Origin: Ptychodera flava
Lineage: Eukaryota; Hemichordata; Enteropneusta; Ptychoderidae
Assembly: GCF_041260155.1 (NCBI RefSeq)
Contig: NC_091941.1
Coordinates: 25,542,247 to 25,606,246, forward strand
Direction: 5' to 3'
DNA length: 64,000 nt
Shown here piece by piece: positions 44,148 through 59,300 of this stretch. Position numbers and translations under genes: made by a program. How positions within the stretch are numbered: the first letter of the stretch is position 1; the number at the start of each line of letters is the position of its first letter. The notes under the pieces are model-generated. The model was given only the letters and a program-made list of their open reading frames with translations. It did not search any database and was not told where the DNA came from.

Positions 44148-45440
44148 AACATCTGCCGAACAAGTTTATCAACTCCAGCAATATTATATATAACGTTCAG
44201 CGAGAGAGATAGTTACCTATAAAATGTCTGTAACAGGATTGATTATTTGAGTCCGATCAAGTCTTCATGAGGATGTATAAGTTTTGTATAAAAATAATGA
44301 GAGAAATGTAAGAAGGTAAAACATTTACTTGATGAATGGAGCATATATCTCTTTGCGGAATTCGTTGTTTTTTTTGCATGCACAATGCACATTACATGTC
44401 TCACCACAAGTTTACAAAAATTCAACCAGGCAAGAGACAGTGTTTCAGATCAAGAACATAGCGTAAAAAAATTTCAAAGTAGGTGCTGTGATTTAATGTT
44501 CGGTGTAGACTGTCATTGAAGCGTATATAGTCTTATAGTTTGAAGCACTGAATCGTGGATTTTTTACGTGAAGGTGAGATACAGTCGTTTTGGTCGGCTG
44601 AATATATAGAATGTAGGACTCAAGATGATACATAGTTAAAGAATGCTTTTGTAGTTTTCACACATACTCTGGATGTGTTTCTCTTTTCAAAAGACATCGT
44701 TGCATGTGTAAGTTATCAGTACATTCAGTAAAACAGACCTAGTAGACAAGAAAAATGAAAAACAAAATATTAATCAAAAAAAATTCCGTTTAAAAAGAAA
44801 TCATGCACAGTAATTTAAGCAAAGTTGAGGAAAAGTTATTCTTGATTCAAAAGGTACCCATAATGTAAATTTGTAATGAAATTTCCACAAAGTATCCGGG
44901 TATTGTTCCTATGGAAACAGAAGATAAAAAAAATTGATCTCAATTTTTGTGACAAAGATGCTTATCATGATGGTTGCCCAGCCCCTGAATATTTTCCATC
45001 CATTTAGTTGAAGTATACCAGTACTTTGGTTAGGTATAAGGTCAGGGGAAGTCTCCACTTGGTTATGTTCAGGGCTAACTGTTCCAGAACCAATATTCAC
45101 TTCAAAAATAGCAGGCCGATAAAATGGTACTGAAAAATTTTTTCAGTGTACACTTGTTCCGTCTGCTGAGCTTACTTAAAGTGTATTTTCCGTTACTGAA
45201 ATGCATGGCGATTTACGATATGTGCAATGAATATGAATGAGAATACCGGACATGGGCAATGCATGTCGAATGCATGTGGAAGTTTTTTGTATATAGTGAA
45301 AGTAAAGAATTCTGCTTGTAAATAGTGAATTTGAATTGGCTTGACTTTCCTATTGCTCTTGTAAACAGTGCAGTTTCAATTGTTTACCATTTTTTGTATA
45401 TTGGACAGAGAAAAAAATAAAAATTTATATCAAAATATTC
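44148..45440 (+). other. FRMD8: Probable FRMD8 3' untranslated region
   Basis: AT-rich non-coding sequence from the stop codon to just past AATAAA at 45416. No ORF of note. The extent is inferred. Confidence 0.6.
45416..45421 (+). terminator. FRMD8 poly(A) signal
   Basis: AATAAA inside an A-rich run about 1.27 kb after the FRMD8 stop codon, followed by a T/G-rich stretch typical of a cleavage region. Confidence 0.55.
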
Positions 45441-45498
45441 AAAATGTGTGATATTGTTGTATGAGTTTGCGTCATCTCAGGATTAAATATGTAACCCT

Positions 45499-45755
45499 CA
45501 GGGTTTTCTCTCGACTGTGCAATTGCACATTTAGCGCCATTTTCTGCCCTTTACAAGTTACTGACAGTGCTAAATTCGCGCACAAAACACAGCAAACAAA
45601 TACGCCCATGTGATGGTGACCCAAGAGCATAGTGTAGTGACCTGTGACTTGGCTGTTGTTTCTGCCCCTAAAATGTCAAGTCTGCCCCCAAGTTTTGATG
45701 AATGGGGCATAAAGTGCCCCCTTCAGTGAACATGCAGAGAAAACACTGAACCCTG
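45499..45755. mobile_element. Related MITE-like element, CAGGG ends
   Basis: Left CAGGGTTTTCTCTC pairs imperfectly with right GCAGAGAAAACACTGAACCCTG. The shared TTTTCTC core suggests kinship with the two CAGTGTTTTCTCCAG elements. Lies just beyond the FRMD8 poly(A) signal. Confidence 0.5.
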
Positions 45756-48700
45756 ATGAAAATATCACTGTGATGACCCCGTGTGTAGCATTTGTGTTTT
45801 TCTTGTGGGGGGGCATTGATTTAAGTATTGAATGGCAATTATGAAACATGGATAATGTACTGGTGATAGATTTTATAAGCAGGGATTGTTATCTATGCCC
45901 ATGGAAGTTTTCCATGGCTGGAGGGGTCCGCACAACAAAAAAATATGATTAATTCCAGCCGTATCAACCCTATTTTACAGAGAAATCAACGATGCTATAT
46001 TGATGAGGGACTTTGATCTATCACTTTGACCCACCCTTATGCTCAAAAGCATGACATGCAGTGCGCCCTCAAACTCTCCAACTCGTGTCAGTTTTATTCC
46101 AGTTTGCGCAGTATGCCAACTTTTCTTGCATCAGAGAATAAGCGCCATGGCATTAGCTTGGAGAGCATACTGGTGATATATTAGTATTCATTTATGCAAA
46201 ATATATATTAGTATTCATTTATGCAAAATATATATTAGTATTCATTTATGCAAATATACATTTAGTATTCATTTGTGCAAAATATATATTAATGAGTATT
46301 GCTTATGCAAAACTGGAGACGACTCATTATAAATGGAAAACGTTCATGTACTTCAGATCGTGTGTAGTTTGGGCGATGACACTGAACCATATGCAGAGAC
46401 TTTTAAATGTTCATCACCCATTATAAGAAGAGAAGTTCCTTCACATCTTTGCCCTGAAAGATAAACTACCACTTGTGAAACAGATTTCTGATGATTTACT
46501 TTCTTCCCCAGCAGCAATACGTACAACTTTGTCAATGTAACTTGGAGCCTTGTAATATTTCGCCTTACCACACTCCTTGAGTGTGTTTTTGAGCAAGAAA
46601 GTACTGTATTATACATTTTAGCAGATTCTTGATAGCAATCTACCATTTTGATAGAAAACTCTAGAGCAGTCTATCATTACAACTGTGGTTCACTTCCAAA
46701 CAAAAAAAATTCCATTTTTTTCCAAACAATAAAATTGCAATTTTTTCATGACAATATACTGGATGACGACCTCGCACCACTCAAAATACCAGGATGTAAA
46801 AGTCAGTCATGTTCGGGGGTCATTAAAATGGACCAAAATGTTCACTATAGTGAAAGTGCAATGGCACAGTCATCAACTGAAGATTGTTACAGAACAAGCA
46901 TGGTCCAAGGTTTACCAGTTGTGAACACGTTTGCTGTCATAGCAAATTTGATGTTTCATTACAAAAATATCTCTCAGATCCAAGAAACTAAAGTCACACA
47001 GAGGGAGATTCCTGTGATAATATTTGAAAAATTTTCACGCACATGAGACATGACATGCACTGGTATACAGCTGAAACAAAATAAAATATCAAGATGTAGT
47101 AATGTGAAATCTTGATGCACTGAGTTCCTGAGTTGGTAAACTGATATTATACACACATTGTCTCATAAATGAAATTGTGATAAATTGAGCGATTTTATGA
47201 AGTTTAGTTCCTCCAGTTACAACGAGAGACTGACAAAACAAAAAGCACACATATTCCACTCCGGGCTTTTGAAGATGTTTTATTGTGTATTTTTCAAATA
47301 TAATTACAAACACCTATGCCACTACTTCAGAAAAACTGGAGAACGAGTTTCCAGCGCTGCCCCCCTACCCCACCCCGTCGTCTCCAAGTGCTAAACATTT
47401 AATCTTAGCACACATCTTTATATCTTGCTATGACACTGAAAACCAATACAATGTCTAAGCTAGCAAATGATTTTGTTCATAAAAAATAAAATAATTTTGG
47501 ACAATTGCTTGAAAGCTGGTGAAAAACGTCTGGACAACGATTCTATGATTGAGGTTCTCCAGGACAGAAAAATTACATTTTTATTGAGAAGTAAAACTTT
47601 TACACAGTTTTTGAAAATTTTATAATAAGTCAGCTACCCTCTCGTTTTTGAAAAATCAAGTTGTCAATATTTTCTTTTGAGTGATCTAATCATAAGTTTC
47701 TGTCCATTCAAGTATTGTATAATGTATGTTACACCTTCTTGAACATTCCAGGACACTTCCAACATTTCTGGAAACTTCAACATTTTTTTTTTCAATCATT
47801 TTAATAAGTTAATCGAGAAATGGTGTACACCATAACTGTGGACACAATTTACACTTTATTAAAAAATCTCATTTAGGTAATATTTTTTGTACAAAAAAAA
47901 GTCTAGCAGTAATAAATTAAAAATGTGCCAGCTACCATTTACATATATAACCTTTGCTGACATGCAGTCTTTCATTTCAAAGAACCAGAAAAATTGCAAA
48001 CTTTCAAGGATTTCCAAAGTTGTTTGATAAAATGTATCCCCTATTCGAAGTGTACATGCATATTGAAAGGCATTTATTTTCTGTGACCCTGTTTGACTTT
48101 CCCAAGGTCAACTTTTTTTCTGGGATAAAAATGCAAAGAAAAAATTGATTCTATGTATACTTATTCCATATTTCGCTCTAACTTTTCTAATTGACATGTT
48201 TAGTACCTAACACCACTAAGATGACACACACACAGATTTTCATTTTGTCAAAATATCCAATGCAGGTAAGCGATCAGGTACGTGTACAAAGGTATCTGAT
48301 CTAAAAAATAACTTGTTACAAGGCAAATGGCTAAACACAGCATTTGAAGGCTGTCAATGTTCCCAAGTTTCAAATATTTCCAGTCACTTTTGATTTTTCC
48401 AGATAGTTCTGCTTTGTCTCTTGTCTTGAATTAAGCCAGCTGCCCTCTCTACCTCTGTCATTGAGGCAGACATATCTCAGCGATGTGGTGTCATCACACT
48501 GCATGCTGGGTAAAAGTTTTACCTTCCATATACACAGTTGGGACATTTAACAATATGGCACCTGACAGCCTACCCGCTTTAAACGCCAAGCAGAGTTATT
48601 TACAGCAGAAATCCAGTGACATCTACAGACCGGTACAAGAAGAAGAAGAAAGCATATATTGTTTTGTGCTTGTCTTTGGTAACTCAATGACATACATGGA

Positions 48701-51700
48701 GATGTGTGACACTAGAAAAATACCATGATAGTTTGACAGTTAGCTTCAAGAAAGCCCATCATATTCAACTGTCAGCCTCTGATTGATATAGGAAGAATGA
48801 AGATGAAGAAGAAAAATAGAAAAACTTTTGATTTTAATTTAAGAAGGAAACTGCAGCGCAATAGGACTTGCTGAAGTTATGTGCCCAAGTATTTTTTTTC
48901 ATTGATCACATGAGAATCGATATGCTATTTTCTTTTGTCAGTACCCATCTCCTTTTGCCAGTCAGTATGTATATTGGCAGAGGTTCTGAATGACATATTT
49001 GAAATAAACAGCATCTTGTCAGAACCCCTATCGGCAAGGAGCTTGAACCTCATCAATTAGACCTGATGAAACTTCCAGACAACCCTATCGAGAGAAGACC
49101 TGAAGAAGTAAGATTTCATATGCACTGATGACCTACGAAAAGTACAAGATATCCAGCTATCTTCATTGTGACTTAATCAGAAATGATAGACAGAGATGAA
49201 GGGACAGTCAACAGGGACCTCTAGGTTGCAAATAAATTTCATGGCCCAAGGTACGCCGATGCCTCCTGTTCTCCTGGGGCACCTGGCATTCCATAAATTG
49301 CAGTATACAATCCAGAGAATTAGAAATTCCGTCTGCTGAGACTTGGGCAGCCATTTCATCTCACCTAAGAGACCATGCTGTCATGCCAAAGTGCCTGACC
49401 TTTGCACCACAACTTTGAGAATGCCTATCAATTGCATCTGTACAATATAATGAAAAACATATCTGATGATTGCAGCAAGCAAGTCAACACAGATATTATC
49501 ACCGTACTCATAAATGGTTTCAACTGACCCTCTGCATGAATTAAACACCCGACACTTTCGCAAATACCGATTTCTCTGCACAAATGTGCAATTCAGATGT
49601 AAAAGTGTTTAAAACGGGATAATGCAACTTTGTATTACAACCCAAACGATGACCGCACCATTTACACATTTACAATGAAGAAAAGCTACAGACACAGCAT
49701 ACAGATATGGAAGTGCAGATATATTCAAGGTGCTGAGGTTTAAAAATAGGAACAGTGACTTTTGAAAGGTGAAACTTTCTGCTTTGCATGTAATAAAGGG
49801 TATCAGGATAACTACCCCGGGACATTTAACCTTTGACATTGTCATTCATGGTTAGGGCTACAGTTATTATCCAGGGGGTGACCATCCTAGACCTGTAATA
49901 AGGGATGCACACTTACGAAAAATAGACACCCACAGGTATGGTCACAGACCATGGCATATAGTTATCCCGTGTTTACAGCTATTGACAACTCTAAGAACTG
50001 ACAACATTAACATCTACAAATACACCAAGTACAGCAAGCTCGTATCTGACACGATAGTTTTCAAAATATACACAGAAGTACATCAGAAGTGAGGTATTGA
50101 TTACTGAAATGATTTTTTTTAAATGGAAAAATAAAAATGTTACACAACTTTTTCTCTGTGACATATTCATTCTAATGAATTCATTTTAGAATACAAAGCA
50201 ACTTTAAACTGATTTATTGATTGATTGATCAGAACATATATTGATTGATTTTGTTTCAGGCATTGCTGACTATTAATTCATATTGATTAAAATCACTGAT
50301 TGATATTATTTCGCTGATGATATTCTGATTTTATCAAAAATGATGTACATTTCATTTTGTTTTTGAAAGTGACACATTCCGTGTAAAGCCAGAAACTGAC
50401 TGTACAAATCGTCTGCAACACTACATTGTTCAAATGGCTGATCTGTGAACAGACTGGCAGTTGATATCCCCACGGTTACTATAACTACTAATACAAACTA
50501 CGACTGGCAGAGTTTTTGAACACATCTTCTAAATTAAGTGCTACAGCAATCCGACATGATAAATTCAACACAAAAAAACATGGTCACCGGATAACTAAAC
50601 GGAGATTCCATGCTCTGAAAATAAGTGACACAGTAGAGTTTTATAAAAACTTGCTATAAATAGAAAATATTTGTACAATGTGGAAAAGAAAAGAAAGAGC
50701 TCTGTTAAATTTACACTGTGACTGGATCCTATTTTATGCAAAAAAAAAATAATTAAAAAACCAACAAACAAACATACAAAGATATATAAACACTTCTTGA
50801 ACATCGAAAACATACAAATATTCACATTATGTCTTCAAACTATTGGAATGACAACACGATATTGACAGGAAAAATTGTATACACAAGACAAGGCAGGATT
50901 GTTGAGTAAGATTTGATCATGAAATATTTGTGACTGAGCAATGTGACTGTCAGCAGAGACTTTAGTTTACTATCCATCCGCGTGAAGTTCTGCGAACTGG
51001 GTTGGTAAATGCAAAGGCATGGATAGATATACTCGGCTTTGGAGTCATCTGCCAAAATATTTTTTGATCGAGTTGTACAAAAGTTTTATGAAGTTGCATG
51101 GACAGTTATGGCAGCTTGTAAAAAATAATTTATCTGTGACATGGAGTATGCCAGATCAACATAAAATATTCAAAATTTCTCTTTGTGAAGAAAAATGTCA
51201 TGATACAGAAATTGATGCAGTCGTTTAGCTTACACATTATGTGACACAGAAAGTTACAGAAAGAAGGAAAGTGAGATTTGGGTATATTTTTTTTGTGTGT
51301 TACTATTTTTTTGGTGACACTGCAGAGGCAGCAAAGATTACCTCTCACCCAATGTTTTACATTGCATTGCTAAAGTGACTGATTGTACATATAAGGCTTT
51401 TGCAGAATTGGCCACAGGGTTTACCTGAACAGTTTGTGACAAGTTAAAATGTTTTGTGTAATGGTAAAAAAAACGAAAATCTACTCTGCATCGGCATACA
51501 AAATTGTAACGAGGTCAGCATCACTTCAAAGAGTTTTTTTTGTATTTTGGTTGTTAGTAAGTAAATCCAGGAGAAGTACATGAGTAAAATCTACAATGAA
51601 TAAGCAGATGAGCTCTGTGCAGGCGAAAAGGCAGGAAGCACCGGTATTGACATGAAATCAGATACTGGTAATTATCTGCTGAAACTCTTTGATGACAAAT

Positions 51701-53213
51701 CACATGATCTGCACATAACTGCAGACTTGTATTAAAAAGATCCCACACATGGGAGAGGAGGTAACACCTTGTTTTGACATACTATATTTTTGTTCTTGAA
51801 TTCGTTAAGCCTCAGAAGGAAGACAGATTCTGTAACTATAGAGAAGTCCATGATATAATTCCTGAAATTAATCTGGACTTCTGTTGTTAAATAACAAAAG
51901 TCCTGAATCTAGTGCAGCAGTAGAATCTATCAGGTGTCTGAATAGAGCAGCATGGATACACAAGACCTTAAACATTCTGATATTCACCATGGTCTGAGAG
52001 ACTAAAATTTTTTCTTACAGGTTGTTATTTTCAGTTCAGTCTATCAATACTTGTCATCTGACCATGCCATAATTTCATTTAGAACTGGCATTTTTTTATC
52101 TCACTTTTGGTTTTGTAATGTTTGGGAAACAACACAGGGCTGATATACACACACTAAAAAGGACATCAAATATACAATGCAGCACATACAAAGTTATAAA
52201 TCTTATGAAACCCCTGTGATATCATTACAGAAGTGTTTACACTAAATCCCTATGGGCACTGATTTTGGTGAATCATACAGCGTTCTGTATGTAGACCAAT
52301 TTCAGAATTAACTGTGGCTATATTTATCATGCATGTCAACAGATGGATACTGGGATTGTATGGTCCATAAAGGGAACTTTCACTGTGTTTCCAAATAGGA
52401 TGATTTTGCAGCGCCACAAGGTTTACGTATGTGTCCGTTTCGCATGGCAAATTTTTCTCTAAATTTGACAACTGTAGATTGAAGTATACACCCTGTACAT
52501 TATCAACTCAGTGAACCAGTGTTCTACTTCTTGTGTCATACATGAACAATTCTGCATACAGTATTACCATGGAATGGTCGCTTTGGGATGTCATGAGTGA
52601 GTAGCGACGATGATATGCAGATGAGATTATTCATATGCAGTTATTAGTATGCAAAACACACTATCTGACACAAGCTCATCCACAAGCCTTGTAAATTATC
52701 CTGCCTGTCAAATGACTGTATTTTCTGTATTTGCTAGCAAATCAATGAATTGATATGCAAATTAATTTAATAATATGTAAACAAAACAAGTTGAAAACTG
52801 CACACATATCAAACCTTTGGCCTTTCCACGTCGATTACGCATTCTGAACAGTTGTCTGATAGGTAACATGAGTAAAAAGTCCATCTACACACAGCATTCC
52901 ATGGCTGTTGCGTGATTGTTTTGAGAAGCGAACCCTTAGTCTGCTTTTTGCAGATGTATCCCATACAGGAATCTCTGTCATCCGGATGTGATGGAAGAGA
53001 CAATATGTAGACAGAGAAAGACAATAGGTATGCACTGTACGCACATCACAGAGTAAAATTTACACCAATTGTCTACAGGCAAAAAAATGAAGATACCAGT
53101 AATCGGAAGTAAATATTTAATGACCATGCGATTCAAAACGCAAGTGATATTTCTCAGTTCTTTCGGTGTAGGTCGCACAAATGAAGTTGCAGTGGGGAAA
53201 TACATCAAGCATT
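45756..53213. other. Long non-coding interval between FRMD8 and Pellino
   Basis: No conserved coding exon was recognised on either strand. Much of it may be the 3' untranslated region of the minus-strand Pellino gene: several TTTATT (AATAAA on minus) occur, including one at about 47279-47284. The true Pellino 3' end cannot be fixed from sequence. A 27-28-bp tandem repeat sits at 46178-46312, and a small palindrome centred on CCATGGAA lies at 45899-45917. Confidence 0.4.
46178..46312 (+). repeat. 27-28-bp tandem repeat with POU octamer
   Basis: Four to five copies of ATATTAGTATTCATTTATGC followed by AAAATAT. One copy reads ATGCAAAT, the consensus octamer of POU-family factors; others read ATGCAAAA. 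Confidence 0.85.
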
Positions 53214-53340
53214 TCAGTCGTCTGATTGTTGAAACAGCAGTTTTACAAAGCCCTGTTCTCCGGCGAGGGGTGTGGCACAGAACGGACAGGTGGCTTGAAA
53301 ACCATGGGTTCCGTGTGGCAATGGTACCTGAGACCAAAAC
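53214..53340 (-). CDS. PELI: Pellino terminal coding exon
   Basis: 42 codons including TGA: FWSQVPLPHGTHGFQATCPF, then CATPLAGEQGFVKLLFQQ. Human ends YWSQIPLPHGTHTFHAACPF and LAGEQGYIRLIFQ. Acceptor CCGTACAG. Confidence 0.95.
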
Positions 53341-56300
53341 CTGTACGGATAAGAAAGAATATGAGACTGTGAGACACAGTGTGTTGGTAGCGACTATCAA
53401 TTTCTATCTCGCATTGATATCACATTAAATTATGACAGTATACGCATCTTGAAAATTCAATATTTACAAAAGTCTACCGTGTTGAGTTTATCATGTCTCC
53501 TTCAGAGATATGTTGCCAACTTGGAATAGAATACATTATATACTTAGGCCTGTAGAACTATTGATATTGAGGGCGCTGTTCTAAGTACATGTATGGCTGT
53601 GCACATGCTCATATCAGTCATCATGAAGTTTGAATTTATAAAGCCATCCATGGTGGATTATCATATTTGTATTTCACATTGACAGAAATTCTGGGTGTCT
53701 GGCTGGCTAAACATGTTCAAGTTTTACACCTGTTATCAGGAAGTTCATTGCCTGTCCATGCAAACTTGCATGCACATGAGTAAAAAGCAGCTGTCTGGCA
53801 GTATTTGCATTCCAAATTCCAAATTTTATTTTTCATATGCAGAGGTAGTAACATCATGAGTTGTGAAAAATGGGAATTCCTGGAAAAAAATGTGTGATCT
53901 GTTGCTAGTATTCTACTGCATTTTCTTACGAATCAAGTCTTACCTGACTGTTTTTTCTGTGCAGACATGGCCGCAGGGGTAAAAAGCGTGAGAAGGTGGC
54001 CCTGAATCCACATAAAAGCTAGCTTCATTGCCCATCACAAGAGGAACATACGGTCCAATCTGTGTCAGAAAGAAACAAGGAGCAGGATATTCATTGTTCG
54101 TGTGTATTCTTAGTTCTGAGTTTCAAGGCCTGTCTCATAAAATAAATTTTGTAGACCACAGCAGAATATCTTGATCTGGAATCTGACAGTGACTTTTACT
54201 TGATTGTTTTGACATTTCTGGTACAGAAATGACATTAACATCTGCGGCATTTGCCTTGCTCTCAGAACACATTCTTACAGAAAGCTAACTGGATGGAAAG
54301 TAACAGCGTCACATGGCAAACAAAACATTGTGGGACGTGAAACTTTTCCTTCTTTGAGTAGATATCAACTTTATAAATCAAAATATGTAAGATAAAACAA
54401 CCAGAATAATGACATAAGTTGCATGATTAAATGAAATTACCAAAAAACATTAAGATAATTAAACCTAATTTTATATCTTTTTGAGTTGAAGAGTAGCATA
54501 TTCAGATGATAACTGTGTTTCTCTTTTCTTTCATTTCAGATGCATTTGTCATATATAAAAGCTCACTGCTGAAATGCTGAGGGAAGATGAAACCACAGGA
54601 AATGGCCAATGAATTTGTTGCATACCTCTCTACAAAGTGGACATGTCCGTTCTGAGTCTTCTTTTGATGACTGTCTCACTCCCCAGCTGTGGTACCCATG
54701 GACATGACCACACTTCAAATACACGTATGGCTGCTTCTCATCCACATCCTGCATAGAATTACAAAAGGCACTGCTTTAACGCTGGAAAGAAACGCTTGAC
54801 ATCAAAAGGATTAAAATCATTCTACTCATCGAAATTTCCTCTCCCTGGTCCTCCTGTTCCTCTTAGACTCCTCCTCGGAGCAGCAGAACTTTGTCTACTA
54901 ACCAATGACTGTATTTTTTCCTGTTTTGCTTTGCTTGAAGCATGAACAGATTTCTGTGTTAACATCACTGAACATCAATGGCAGAATAGTTCTGAAGTCT
55001 CTTGGAGAGCAAGATACCAAAGCAACAGGAGTTTGTGATATTTATCTCATGTTCTATGATACCAGGGAATACGAAACTTAATCACCTCCTAGGGTATTGC
55101 TCAGTGTGCCCTCCAAGTAAATGACTCTGACAAAAGATTTTTCCTTTGACCCAAGAAATTACTACACACTACACTTACAAACTACTAGTTTACACACTTG
55201 TACTTTTACACATGTATTCTGGTACTAGTATACGAGCACAGGAATTTCAGTGCTTGTAGGAATTCTCCAAAATTGACTTAAAAGAGTTTGCATGGGGCAC
55301 ACTGGTAGTTCCCATCTCTCTATGGTCTGAAGTCCAAAAGATAAATAGCGATAATTATGGCTGTGAAAGGCTGAAACATAATGCAACTGAAATTTTCCCC
55401 TACTTTTCAGCCTTGAAGCTAAGCAATGATTTCGAAAAAACAACAGAGAATGAAAACTAAGAACATTAATGCCACAAGCAGATGGCTACTAGGTTGACTG
55501 TACATTTACAGATGAAAAAGAAGTACTTCATCAGTAGTATTGTCTAAGATGTTTGCAAACTGTAATTTCTTGCTTCAACTATGTCTTAGACATTGTATGG
55601 AGAGGAATTGTACACAGAATAAGGTACAGTGTATGTAGAAAAGGGTATTATTGACTGAAGAGGACGATTTAGAAATTAAAGAGGAAGAAAAGAGATCTGT
55701 GTGTTAACATTGCGAGTGTGTGGAATCTTGCAGATGCTGAAAAGAGTTGAACTGATGTATCAGCATGTACGTATTTGTGTGTCTGTGTGTCTGTGCATGC
55801 TGGAATACCCACCCCTCCTCCACGGCTCCTTGAAGGTAAAACTAACGTCATCAAGCCAACGGGGCACTGAGGTCGGGACGCGTTGATTTCTTGTCTCAAA
55901 ACTTCTAAATGTTTCTGTGTCTGCAAAGTAGATTAACACCAAATGAGGATTGTGTAACAAAATCTACTTTTGGTACTTCAAGTTTCCTAAGAGTAATTTC
56001 TGCATACTGAAATCATAGCATGATGGTATGTTGAGGTTTGACTATTCATAGCTTATGATAAATGACAAATGTAAGGCTATTTTGGCCCTGAAAAAATCTA
56101 CAACTTCAAAAAAAGATGACAAATATGTATAGCTTCTGATATAAGAAAGATTGGTAGTTTTTGTCTAAATTCATTTTCTTTCAATTGTTATGAGACAGAG
56201 CAACTTTAAAGCAACACTGAATATACTACACCTTAACTGAAAACTTACCGGTGTCCTGAGGAGCCCTGTTGCTGACCTCCATAACAAGGTAGCACCACAG

Positions 56301-59300
56301 AGGTCAACCAGAGTTCCATCTTCTAAAATGTTATTTTCAGATTCAATCTGTAGAGAGGGAGGTTGAATGTTTTCAAACGCTTCTAAAAATAGCAAAAAAT
56401 TAACAGTTCTGGAAGGAGGACTGATTTAATAATTTTGAGAACCTACACAAGCAGAAATACCAACACTGAAACCAGAACTCACACATGCATACACAAATGT
56501 TTAATGAGTACACTGATAAAGATGAAAGTGAATAAAAGATATGAAATATTCCCAAAGGACTGAATGCTGGCTGCTGAGTCTGTCTATCCAATGCAGCCAT
56601 CAAATATACATGCATCGCACATTCCTATGAGATTCTGATGAACTGCAGGTCATGTACAGGTTCTTAGCAATACTTCAGTTTATCACCATGTTGTCAAAGC
56701 AGAAGTAATCGTGCAAACTGGGCTTTTTGTCAATCCATGATAATTAATCAATGAAATTAACACCGACCGCCGCATGGCATGTTGGTTTATTCTTCGGGAT
56801 CTACTGCAATGATATACGAGCCATAAATCACACTGGTGGAACTCACAAGTTTGCCTCTCTGAGGTGAGGACCGTATTTCTCGCAGAGAGTAGACCTTTCC
56901 ACAGACTGAGACCTCTCGCCACACGCCGGGTCTGGCCTCTGGGTTGAAGCCACCCTTAGGTCTCATGATGAGCACGCCGTTGGTGGTCAGACCGTCCATG
57001 CCGCTGTCGTCGTCAGTTTTCCACTTGCACGCTTTTTCCTGTCATACAGACAAAAATTTAAATTTGCTATATGGTCGAGCCATTCTCTTGTAAAACAATG
57101 CTCATTTGTTTTATCTCGACTCACACGTTAATGTGAATACATGGAGTAGTGTGTACGTGAAAGAAGTAATGTTGTGATGTGGTGTTTCATTTTCAAGGAC
57201 CCCCTGTGTTGTTACAAATTATAATTTGAGACATGGTGACATTGTGTCATACAATTTCTCATACAAAATAAGAAACCGCTGACTTTTAATATCTAATTAA
57301 CATAATTATGCATTGATCTTGTCAGGTTTATACTTTATAACTAAAAGTGCTTTGCATAAAATTAAGAATTCTTGGCAATTTTTAGCTGTAAATATTTTAC
57401 CAAACAGGGATGTACCAGTAGATAAGAGCTGGTAGGCAGCAAATTGATCGTCTAACATTGCCTTTTCTTAACCAGCTATTTTTTCCTCAATCAGAAAAAT
57501 CTCTTCCAATCCTTCCCACTCGATCACTTTGCTCCCTTGCCTATTCAAAAATCAACCTCTGAAATGCTGCCATCTTATTTTCAGCTTAGTCTGCCAAAGT
57601 ACCTCTGTGTATGGATCTTATATACACTACAGCTGACGTGTAATATAGGTATGGAAGGCACGCTGGTACACCCAGTTATCAGAGTACACTGCAAAATGCT
57701 GCAATGATGACTTTTAAGCTGTAACATCTGAGTTCCTGGTTGTATTTATTGAAAATCTATTTTTGAGAAGCCTTTTGATTGAACAATACCCAAAATATTT
57801 TTTCAACTGGGTAGTCTTGCTCGGAAACCTAAAAGTAATGGCACGGCAGTAAGTATTGTTATAGAGCCTTGAGGCAACCACTTGTACAGCGATAGCTTGA
57901 GAATCAATCAATGATAATGATATTTCTAACATTTGTGAACTTAGTGGTCTATTTATTTTGCTCCCTGTACTTCCTCAATCTCTACACTATACATAGATAT
58001 AATTTAGAGGAGAAAAATGAAATACAAGGTACATCATACTTTGGAGAAGAGAGCAGATGGTAAAAGTTTGCAATCGATGAAGCCACTAGATGTCTACCCA
58101 TCTGATTCTTGGTTTTTGTTTTTGCCAATAATAAATATAACGGATAAACTTCCACGAAAAGAAGGCACAACAACGGTGCAAATTTCAGGCCTTGCTTTAG
58201 ACTGCTTTATTTTGTTTGTTCACTCGGGTGCGAGTTAATATGAAGCAGGAGGACTACAGTATTTTGCTCCAGACATCAGTGTGTTTTTTCTGTGGTATTA
58301 CAAAAAAATGTTTGAAGCGATAACTATAACATCTGATCAATCCAGGCGCCATAGATCTGCACTGTGCCTGAACAGCTCTAAGTCAGAACTACCCAGCGCA
58401 CGACAACTGTTAAACCTGTTTGTAGCCCGAGGCTTTGAGTTAAATTTGGCTGGCAATTTCAGATTTTTCGAGAGGTTGTTGCTCAAACCTTTTCACGTCA
58501 TCGCTTAGAGGCTCTGGAGGATCGTTACGGTAACGGTCTACGGTACTCAATCAGGAGATGTTTTACAACTCTTTCCCATGCCGCTGAAATGATTTGCCGA
58601 TAATGATCTAAAGATTGCTTGATGCTGCATTAATGCGTCGACACTCCGACATTTCAAAAACAACGTCGTCGTTACATTCGGGTCACGTCTGGGAGTTCTG
58701 AAGGGTCAAAGTGGATTTCGTTCCCCCGTCATTGTCTGTTTCTTAAAAGATTTTCTTCTTAGAAAAGAAGGAATTTTTGGATTACGACTGCGCAATTTTA
58801 CAGTAATTGTCTTTGCATGTTTATGCAAGCACAACACACTGATACACAATGATTCAACGACGACGATTTTCTAGAAATTATCAGATGCACCAGACAAGGA
58901 AAAAAAGACAGAATTACCAACGTGACACCCTTTCACTTCAGAGATAGCAGATGTTTTATTCTGATTCAAATGGGCCCATCTGCACTTTTTTGCTGGATTT
59001 TTTTGAGTGATTCACTCGAGTCTCACAGGGCAAAGGAATTTTCAATTTGTGTACGGCAAAATTCTCATTGATCACCAGAAACCAGACGTGTGCATCACTA
59101 CAATTACTACAGATTAGATGCTAATCTGCTTCCGCTATATCCCCTATTTTTCCAGTTTTTTTTCTCCATACGTCACTCACTTTCTATCTGCTTGAATTCC
59201 TACTGATATTTTGCTAACGCAGCTTTCAAATCAGAAATAACATAAAAGCCAACGCACACAGACTACCTAAATTTCATTCCGTTCCCACTTGACATGAATG

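Noticed and set aside
53069..53428. 119-codon plus-strand ORF
   Set aside because: It lies opposite the terminal Pellino exon, whose minus-strand frame matches the RING-like domain; the plus ORF is a shadow.
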